From positions 1-36,914 of the forward strand of contig MNDM01000019.1 of NCBI GenBank assembly GCA_001914955.1: 36,914 nucleotides of DNA, read 5' to 3'. Positions 32,103 through 36,914 of the stretch are shown here, piece after piece. The position numbers and the translations under genes are program-made. Under the pieces are notes generated by a model. That model saw nothing but the letters and a program-made list of their open reading frames with translations. It made no database searches and was not told the DNA's origin. The DNA comes from Nitrospirae bacterium 13_2_20CM_2_62_8 (GTDB taxonomy: Bacteria; Nitrospirota; Nitrospiria; Nitrospirales; Nitrospiraceae). Numbering within the stretch: position 1 is the first letter of the stretch; each line of letters begins with the position of its first letter.

Positions 32103-32139
32103 AAAAACAAGGGGGGCCGCCGGAGTGCAGCGGTCCCCC
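32103..32139 (-). terminator. Intrinsic terminator of the RRM gene
   Basis: On the minus strand a 10-bp GC-rich stem (one G-T pair) with a 9-nt loop is followed by TTGTTTTT. It lies 53 nt after the RRM stop codon and upstream of the tRNA promoter, so the two units are separate. The clearest terminator of the window. Confidence 0.9.
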
Positions 32140-32191
32140 TATTAGGATGGTCTCTCTACTCTGGTCTTCGTCCCGAACCGAAACGATCCGT

Positions 32192-32491
32192 CTACCAGCG
32201 ATCCCGGTCGCCGCCGCCGCCACCCCCGCCGTAGGCGCGCTTCTCCTGCGGTCTGGCCTCGTTCACGACCAGGGTACGCCCTCCCATCGACGAGCCGTTC
32301 AGCGCGGCAATGGCTTTCTGCGCCTCCTCGCCGGTCGCCATTTCCACAAAGCCGAACCCTCGCGACTGCCCGGTGTACCGGTCCGTGATGACTTTGGCAG
32401 ACTGCACCGTGCCGTACTGCGCGAAGAGCTCACTCAGTTGCTGCTCGGTGGTGGAATAGGGAAGGCTGCCCACATACAATTTGGTACTCAC
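32192..32491 (-). CDS. RRM-domain RNA-binding protein with Gly-rich tail
   Basis: 99 residues. RNP2 is KLYVGSLPYST and RNP1 is RGFGFVEM, the complete aromatic set of an RRM; the chain closes with LVVNEARP and a Gly-rich tail (GGGGGGG then DRDRW). Such single-RRM proteins are found in cyanobacteria and some other bacteria and bind single-stranded RNA, often induced by cold. The start is the GTG at 32491, because GGAGG lies 5 nt upstream; an upstream GTG at 32503 lies inside that ribosome site. It has its own promoter with a long leader (32492-32683) and a strong terminator. Confidence 0.93.
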   Translation of the reverse strand: MSTKLYVGSLPYSTTEQQLSELFAQYGTVQSAKVITDRYTGQSRGFGFVEMATGEEAQKAIAALNGSSMGGRTLVVNEARPQEKRAYGGGGGGGDRDRW

Positions 32492-32689
32492 AGCTACCTC
32501 CACTGCTGATGATATTGTCTTGGGAAGAGGGAATGGGGAGCAGAAGGAGAGACGCCACGGCGCGCGACGAATTGCACCACCAGGTCACTCACGCTATCTG
32601 GCCAGCTTCCTCTCGCAAGCCAACATCGGGTCAGGGCCTCTCTACTCGGCTCTCCATCACTCGGCCCCGTAGTGATGAATTGCGGGCCA

Positions 32690-32718
32690 AGCATAGCATG
32701 GCATCAGGTTCAGATCAA
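32690..32718 (-). promoter_or_regulatory. Promoter of the RRM gene
   Basis: On the minus strand TTGATC, 17 nt, TATGCT. The -35 overlaps the aroK stop codon. The leader to the GTG at 32491 is about 190 nt and contains no gene; long leaders are typical of cold-induced RNA-binding protein genes. Confidence 0.6.
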
Positions 32719-33233
32719 CAATCCGGCGAGTTTTGAACACGGGCCAGGATGGCCTCCGCCACCTGGGCCAGAGTCCGTCCGTCGGTCTGAATGACGTGGT
32801 CCGCCGCGGCCTTATAATGAGGTTCCCGCTCGCGCAGCACCTCTTCGACTTCGTCCGTGAACGACTTGGCGCCGGTGAGGGATGGGCGCTGGGTGTCCCC
32901 TCCGATGCGCTCGGTGATGGTCCGGACCGCGGCCGTCAGCCAGAACAGGGTCCCTTTTGCCTTCAGGGCCTCCACGTTCCGCGGTCTTAGGATTATCCCG
33001 CCGCCGGTGTCGATGATCAGGCGGTCTTTGCCGGACAGCTCCAGGCACGCGTCGGACTCCAGGTCCCTGAAACGGTTCCAGCCGAATTGCTTGACGATCT
33101 CGGGGATGGAGAGGGTCGCGCGCCTGACCACCTCGGCGTCGGTGGAGACGAGCTGGCGTCCCAGCCGTTCCGCCAAGAGTTTCCCGACGCTGGTCTTGCC
33201 GGTTCCCCGATAGCCGATGAGCACTATATTCAT
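32715..33233 (-). CDS. aroK: Shikimate kinase
   Basis: 172 residues. P-loop GYRGTGKTS, the shikimate-site Asp in STDAEVV, RFRDLES, and the Gly-rich IIDTGGGIILRP with the Walker B-like region, lid containing TQRPSL. It phosphorylates shikimate at position 3. The ATG at 33233 overlaps the aroE stop (ATGA), so it follows AroE, which makes its substrate. The frame is open upstream, but the P-loop must be close to the N terminus. Last gene of the trmI-SDR-aroE-aroK operon. Confidence 0.96.
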   Translation of the reverse strand: MNIVLIGYRGTGKTSVGKLLAERLGRQLVSTDAEVVRRATLSIPEIVKQFGWNRFRDLESDACLELSGKDRLIIDTGGGIILRPRNVEALKAKGTLFWLTAAVRTITERIGGDTQRPSLTGAKSFTDEVEEVLREREPHYKAAADHVIQTDGRTLAQVAEAILARVQNSPDC

Positions 33234-34093
33234 GCGAACCGGGATTCCAGGACGGCCCGCATGACGTCGGCCGGGGCGGCCAGTTGCGTCCAGAGCTCGA
33301 ACTGGGCCACCGCCTGGTGGAGAAACATCTCGAGGCCTCGGATAGTCCGGCACCCCGCCGCCTTCGCCTCCCGGAGCAGTCGGGTCTCCGGCGGGTTGTA
33401 GACGATGTCCATCACCGTCAGGTGCGGGTTCAGCAGGGCGGCCGGGACGCAGGTCTCCTCCACCTTGGGGTGCGTTCCCAGCGGCGTGCAGTGAATCAGG
33501 ATCGCGCTGTCCCTGATCCCACGCCGGAGGGCCTCCTCGCTGATGGGGCCATCCTCGACAGGCAGCTTCGTCCGCGCTCGCAGGTCGCGGACTAGGCCCC
33601 GTCGTTCCGGCTCGTCGATTCCGAGGATCGTGAGGCCGGCGATGCCGGTGCCCGCGGGGTCCGCCGCGAGGGCGAAGGCGATCGCGCGGGCCGCCCCGCC
33701 GGAGCCAAGCATCAGCACCCGCTGTCCGTCCAACCTTACCCCGCTATCCCGCAGCGCCCGCAGCGCGCCCGTGGCGTCGGTGTTGTAGCCGGTCAGCTTC
33801 CCCTTCTCCACGACAATGGTGTTGACCGAGCCGATGTGCCTGGCGGTCGTCTCCACCTCGTCCAGGTGCGGGATGACCGCCACCTTGTGCGGGATCGTCA
33901 CGCTGAACCCGCGCACATTGCCGAGGGCCCGAATGCCGCGGATCGCCCCGGCGATATCCTCGACCCGAAAGGCCAGGTAGACGAAATTCAGCCCCAATTT
34001 CTCAAACGCCGCATTGTGGATTGCGGGCGAGAGTGAATGCTCCACCGGGTTGCCGAGCAGTCCGCAGAGTTGGGTTTTTGCGTTAATTTCCAT
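33230..34093 (-). CDS. aroE: Shikimate dehydrogenase
   Basis: 287 residues. LCGLLGNPVEHSLSPAIHN and the catalytic Lys in VTIPHKVAV, with NTIVVEKGKLTGYNTDATGA for substrate, then the NADP site MLGSGGAARAIAF and a GLEMFLHQAVAQFELWT tail. It reduces 3-dehydroshikimate. It lies 20 nt after the small secreted gene and overlaps aroK by 4 nt. The start has only a weak ribosome site, so translation may depend on coupling. Confidence 0.97.
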   Translation of the reverse strand: MEINAKTQLCGLLGNPVEHSLSPAIHNAAFEKLGLNFVYLAFRVEDIAGAIRGIRALGNVRGFSVTIPHKVAVIPHLDEVETTARHIGSVNTIVVEKGKLTGYNTDATGALRALRDSGVRLDGQRVLMLGSGGAARAIAFALAADPAGTGIAGLTILGIDEPERRGLVRDLRARTKLPVEDGPISEEALRRGIRDSAILIHCTPLGTHPKVEETCVPAALLNPHLTVMDIVYNPPETRLLREAKAAGCRTIRGLEMFLHQAVAQFELWTQLAAPADVMRAVLESRFA

Positions 34094-34113
34094 TCTGAGC
34101 CATCAGCCAGCAG

Positions 34114-34449
34114 CTATTTGCTCTTGGTTAACTTTTGCACGACGTACTGGCTCCCCGTCACCACATAGGTGACCGTCACGCTATCTCCTTTTTTGACGTC
34201 CTTGAGGCTGGTCAGGCCAGGCCCGCTGAACTGGGTCTTGTCATTCACGACGAAGGTAAACCGGGTGCCGCCCCCTTCCTTCTTGACCCCGAGCTTACCT
34301 GCCGCGGGATCCACCGTGAGGACGGTCCCCGCGAAGTCTGTCCCAGTCTCCGCCCAGGCCGAACTCATCCCGATGAGACCCGCGCTCACACCGAGCCAGG
34401 CGATGATGATAAGGCTCTTCCACACGAAAAGTTGGGGTCTAGATCCCAT
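34114..34449 (-). CDS. Small exported protein with beta-barrel-like core
   Basis: 111 residues. A signal peptide (SLIIIAWLGVSAGLIGMSSAWAE) and a short beta-rich domain: FAGTVLTVDPAAGKLGVKKEGGGTRFTF, DKTQFSGPGLTSLKDVKKGDSVTVTYV, and a basic tail (VVQKLTKSK). The pattern (a value strand, then DVKKGDxVTV) is like the DUF5666/OB-type exported domains. GAGGAGGG lies 8 nt upstream. It is in the middle of the trmI-aroK operon, 13 nt after the SDR gene, although its role seems unrelated. Confidence 0.8.
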   Translation of the reverse strand: MGSRPQLFVWKSLIIIAWLGVSAGLIGMSSAWAETGTDFAGTVLTVDPAAGKLGVKKEGGGTRFTFVVNDKTQFSGPGLTSLKDVKKGDSVTVTYVVTGSQYVVQKLTKSK

Positions 34450-34462
34450 GAGAATGCCCTCC

Positions 34463-35218
34463 TCACTGCGCCGTCATGCCGCCGTCGATGGGATAGATCG
34501 CGCCGGTCACCCAAGCGGATTCGTCGGAGGCCAGGTAAAGGACCAGCCTGGCCACTTCATCCGGCGTGCCGGGCCGACCGAGTGGATAGGCGGTCAAAAC
34601 CTGGGCCGTCCGCACGGGGTCGCTCAACAGAGGAGCCGCCATCGGGGTGTCGATCAACCCGACGCAGACCCCATTGCAGCGAATGCCCTGCTTGGCATAG
34701 TCGATCGCGAGGCATCGAGTCAGAGCGTCGAGCCCTCCCTTGGTGGTGCTGTAGGCGGCGGTCAAAGGAATGCCGACCACGGCGGCGATCGAGGAGATGT
34801 TCACAATGGCGCCCCCGCTGGCTTTCAGCATCGCGGGCACCGCCGCCCGGGTCATCCGGAACACGCCGGTCAGGTTGACGGCCAGCAGTTCGTCCCAGGT
34901 GGCGTCGTCCGTTTCATGCAGGGTCTTGCCAAAGGCGCCGATTCCGGCGTTATTGACCAGTACGTTCAGCTTGCCGTAGGCACGGACCGCCTGCGCGACC
35001 GCCGCACGCGCATGCGTCTCGTCGGTCACGGTCCCAGCCACCGCCAACGCGCGGCCTTTCTCCCGCTCGATCTCCCGGACGACCCGCTCCAGCACCTCCT
35101 TGCGCCGGCCGGTGATGACCACTGCAGCGCCTTCCCGCGCGAACAGCCTCGCGACCGCCCCGCCGATCCCGACGCCTCCCCCCGTGATCAAGGCGACTTT
35201 CCCCTCCAGGCGACTCAT
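34463..35218 (-). CDS. Short-chain dehydrogenase/reductase (FabG-like)
   Basis: 251 residues, classical SDR. Cofactor motif TGGGVGIGG, then LVNNAGIG, catalytic Ser in NISSIAAVVGIPLTAAYSTTK with Tyr and Lys, and a C-terminal WVTGAIYPIDGGM. An NAD(P)-dependent alcohol/ketone oxidoreductase; close to FabG in layout, but the substrate cannot be deduced. The ATG overlaps the trmI stop by 4 nt (ATGA). Confidence 0.92.
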   Translation of the reverse strand: MSRLEGKVALITGGGVGIGGAVARLFAREGAAVVITGRRKEVLERVVREIEREKGRALAVAGTVTDETHARAAVAQAVRAYGKLNVLVNNAGIGAFGKTLHETDDATWDELLAVNLTGVFRMTRAAVPAMLKASGGAIVNISSIAAVVGIPLTAAYSTTKGGLDALTRCLAIDYAKQGIRCNGVCVGLIDTPMAAPLLSDPVRTAQVLTAYPLGRPGTPDEVARLVLYLASDESAWVTGAIYPIDGGMTAQ

Positions 35219-36102
35219 TCCGCTTCCTCCTCCCCTGTCTCGCCCATCGGCTCGTCCGACTCTTCTTGCGGGCCTGGCGCAGTGCCGGGTGATCCGCCCG
35301 CCCAGAGCCCGGGCTCGACCCTCCTGGCGACCGTGATGAATCCTGAGTGGGCCACCATCCGGTGGTCCGGCCGGACGCTCCGCCCCTGGATGTTCCAGGT
35401 CCGCAGCAGAGTTTCAAAGGTCTGGATCAGCCCGAACCCCCCGGCGCGCTCGAGCGCCTCCACGGTCTGCATCACCTGGGGGACCGTCGGGACATAGCTC
35501 AGGTACACGCCGCCGGAACGGAGCGCGTGAACCGCATGGGGGACGACCCGCCACGGCTCCGGGAGATCGAGTACGACGCGATCGAAGCGGTTCTCGCCAT
35601 GGCCGGTGTCTGTTTCAATGCCCTCGTAGGCGTCCCGCCTGAGCAGCGTCAAGTTGGCGACCGGTCCCAGATAGCGTTCGATGTTTTTCATGGCGGTCCG
35701 GGCGAAGTCTTCCCGGGCTTCGTAGCTGATCACCGTGCCGCGTTCCCCGACGGCGCGGAGCAGCGCCATCGTCAGGGCCCCCGAGCCGGTTCCGGCCTCG
35801 AACACGCGGGCGCCGGGGTAGACATCCGCCCACATCGTCACGATCGCCAAATCCTTGGGATAGATCACCTGGGCGCCGCGCGGCATCTTCAAGACGTACT
35901 CGCCCAGGGTGGGCAACAGGGCGATCATGCGCTTCCCCCGCGAGAGCGTGATCAAGGCCCCGTCCGGCTGGCCGATCAACGCGTCGTGCGAGATCGTCTC
36001 GCCGCTGTACTGGAAGACCTCTCCGGCCTTCAGCGTCAGCGCGTATTGCCGCCCCTTCTTGTCCACCAGGTGGATGCGCTCGCCGTTTTGCAGCCGTCTC
36101 AT
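35215..36102 (-). CDS. trmI: tRNA (adenine-N1-)-methyltransferase (TrmI family)
   Basis: 295 residues. An N-terminal barrel (ERIHLVDKKGRQYALTL), then IYPKDLAIVTMWADVYPGARVFEAGTGSGALT (SAM motif I), the Asp/Pro region VVLDLPEPWRVVPH, and YVPTVPQVMQTVEAL. It methylates A58 of tRNA. The C-terminal 35 residues are an acidic disordered extension (GETGEEEAE at the end). It is the first gene of the operon and starts 9 nt after its -10 box without an SD, so the message is probably leaderless. Confidence 0.94.
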   Translation of the reverse strand: MRRLQNGERIHLVDKKGRQYALTLKAGEVFQYSGETISHDALIGQPDGALITLSRGKRMIALLPTLGEYVLKMPRGAQVIYPKDLAIVTMWADVYPGARVFEAGTGSGALTMALLRAVGERGTVISYEAREDFARTAMKNIERYLGPVANLTLLRRDAYEGIETDTGHGENRFDRVVLDLPEPWRVVPHAVHALRSGGVYLSYVPTVPQVMQTVEALERAGGFGLIQTFETLLRTWNIQGRSVRPDHRMVAHSGFITVARRVEPGLWAGGSPGTAPGPQEESDEPMGETGEEEAE

Positions 36103-36111
36103 CGTGGGCTC

Positions 36112-36140
36112 ATTCTAGGAGAAGACCCGGGGGTTTTCAA
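36112..36140 (-). promoter_or_regulatory. Promoter of the trmI-aroK operon, close to the start codon
   Basis: On the minus strand TTGAAA, 17 nt, TAGAAT. The -10 ends 9 nt before the ATG at 36102; a transcript would begin 2-4 nt before it. No SD is present. Confidence 0.7.
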
Positions 36141-36163
36141 CACACGGGCCCGCGCTTGCTTCC

Positions 36164-36192
36164 TTGACAGGGTCATACCGGGGCCGTATGAT
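36164..36192 (+). promoter_or_regulatory. Promoter of the NfeD-type protease gene
   Basis: TTGACA, 17 nt, TATGAT: the best sigma-70 match in the window. The leader to the ATG at 36251 is about 52 nt. It is divergent from the trmI promoter 24 nt away. Confidence 0.8.
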
Positions 36193-36250
36193 CCCCGTGG
36201 TTCTGCCGCGCGCGCTGTTGGCGAAAGAGAGGAAGTACCGGAGTTTCCGC

Positions 36251-36914
36251 ATGGAGTCAACGGGGCGCAATCTGGCCAACCATCCCCGCCGGTCCATGGT
36301 CCAACCGCTCGGCGCTGTCCTGTTCATTACCCTGGCGGCGTTGACCCCTCCTACCGCCCTGGCGGGCACACCGGTCGCGGTCGCGACCTATGAGGGCGTG
36401 ATCAACCCGGTTTCGGCCGAGTACATTCACGACGCCTTGGCCTTTGCGCAGACGGCGGGGGCTCAGGCGCTGGTGATCCAACTCGACACACCGGGCGGCC
36501 TCGACACCTCGATGCGGCTGATCATCAAGGATATCACGGCCTCGCCGATCCCTGTGGTGGTCTACGTCTCTCCTTCCGGCGGGCGCGCGGCGTCCGCCGG
36601 CGTCTTTATCACGCTGTCGGCGCATGTTGCCGCTATGGCCCCCGGCACGAACATCGGGGCGGCTCATCCGGTAGCCATGGGCGGAGGCGACATGGACAAG
36701 ACCATGAAGGAGAAGGTCGAGAACGATTCCGTGGCCTACATCAAATCCATCGCGGAGCAGCGCGGGCGCAATGTCGCGTGGGCGGAAGACGCGGTGCGCA
36801 AGAGCGTGTCGGTCACCGAGAAGGAAGCGCTCGCGTTGAAGATCATCGACCTCGTGGCCGAGGATGTGACCAGCCTCCTCGACATGCTGGACGGTCGCAA
36901 AGTCGTGATGGCCG
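36251..36914 (+). CDS. NfeD-type membrane-bound serine protease (3' truncated)
   Basis: 221 codons are present and the gene runs off the right edge. A signal/anchor (GAVLFITLAALTPPTALA) is followed by the ClpP-like protease domain of long NfeD proteins: VATYEGVINPVSAEYIHDAL, IQLDTPGGLDTSMR, the nucleophile Ser in SGGRAASAGVF (about residue 115), AMAPGTNIGAAHPV, and a Lys in AYIKSIAEQRGRN that could be the general base. WAEDAVRKSVSVTEKEAL leads to the end of the domain. Full-length members add several membrane helices and an OB domain, and work with a stomatin-like partner, usually encoded next; both would lie outside the window. The ATG follows GGAG at 7 nt spacing. Confidence 0.9.
   Translation, partial: MESTGRNLANHPRRSMVQPLGAVLFITLAALTPPTALAGTPVAVATYEGVINPVSAEYIHDALAFAQTAGAQALVIQLDTPGGLDTSMRLIIKDITASPIPVVVYVSPSGGRAASAGVFITLSAHVAAMAPGTNIGAAHPVAMGGGDMDKTMKEKVENDSVAYIKSIAEQRGRNVAWAEDAVRKSVSVTEKEALALKIIDLVAEDVTSLLDMLDGRKVVMA

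Noticed and set aside
34169-35497. Plus-strand open frame of 442 codons across the SDR gene and its neighbours
   Set aside because: It lies antisense to three genes with clear motifs; long antisense frames are expected at this GC content.
1-36914. Mobile element, prophage, defence system or CRISPR array
   Set aside because: No transposase, integrase, toxin, nuclease or regularly spaced repeat was found; composition is even along the window.

Overview
The window looks like a chromosomal segment of a GC-rich Gram-negative bacterium. My best guess is Nitrospira or a close relative in the Nitrospirota. This is an inference from the base composition, the arginine/lysine gene order, the many small secreted or lipid-anchored proteins and the Tll0287-like haem protein; no rRNA or marker gene is present to prove it. 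I see no insertion sequence, integrase, phage gene or CRISPR array. The content is mostly housekeeping genes plus lineage-specific small proteins.

Layout: 1-6482 (mainly minus strand) carries a truncated rifampin-phosphotransferase-like dikinase, then two paralogous MltD-like lytic transglycosylases on either side of a glycerate 2-kinase. The two paralogs share a duplicated promoter. 6520-10073 holds a family-5 uracil-DNA glycosylase, a transaldolase-like gene, a small lipoprotein, a YHS-domain membrane protein, a run of three very small genes (two zinc ribbons around a 68-residue protein), and a small membrane protein. 10139-21394 is one long minus-strand amino-acid biosynthesis block, read as argD-argF-argG-argH, an LptM-like lipoprotein, a B12-binding radical SAM protein with a STAS-like tail, then lysA-dapF-dapA-dapB. 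Stop/start overlaps tie together argF-argG, the radical SAM gene with lysA, and dapA-dapB. Hairpins interrupt the block at argH/lptM, lysA/dapF and dapF/dapA.

21555-28805 holds mixed envelope and hypothetical genes: a zinc-ribbon DUF2628 membrane protein whose tail overlaps a convergent gene, gpmA, a divergent pair with a beta-barrel protein, a TPR protein, a SWIM zinc-finger coiled-coil protein, a haem-binding DUF3365 protein and a second small lipoprotein. 28968-32491 is RNA-flavoured: an RhlE-like DEAD-box helicase, three small genes of unknown function, tRNA-Arg(TCG) and an RRM protein with its own promoter, long leader and intrinsic terminator. 32715-36102 is a compact minus-strand operon, trmI-SDR-secreted protein-aroE-aroK. 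It diverges from a truncated NfeD-type membrane serine protease gene at the right edge.

Many promoters match the sigma-70 pattern with a 17-nt spacer. Several lie so close to the start codon that the genes may be leaderless. The points most worth a second look are a 93-nt rod-like hairpin whose wobble pairs fit only plus-strand RNA, the radical SAM/STAS fusion inside the lysine cluster, the LptM-like gene beside lysA, the paired C-x19-C lipoproteins, the zinc-ribbon mini-operon, and the dapA ribosome-binding site held in a hairpin loop.
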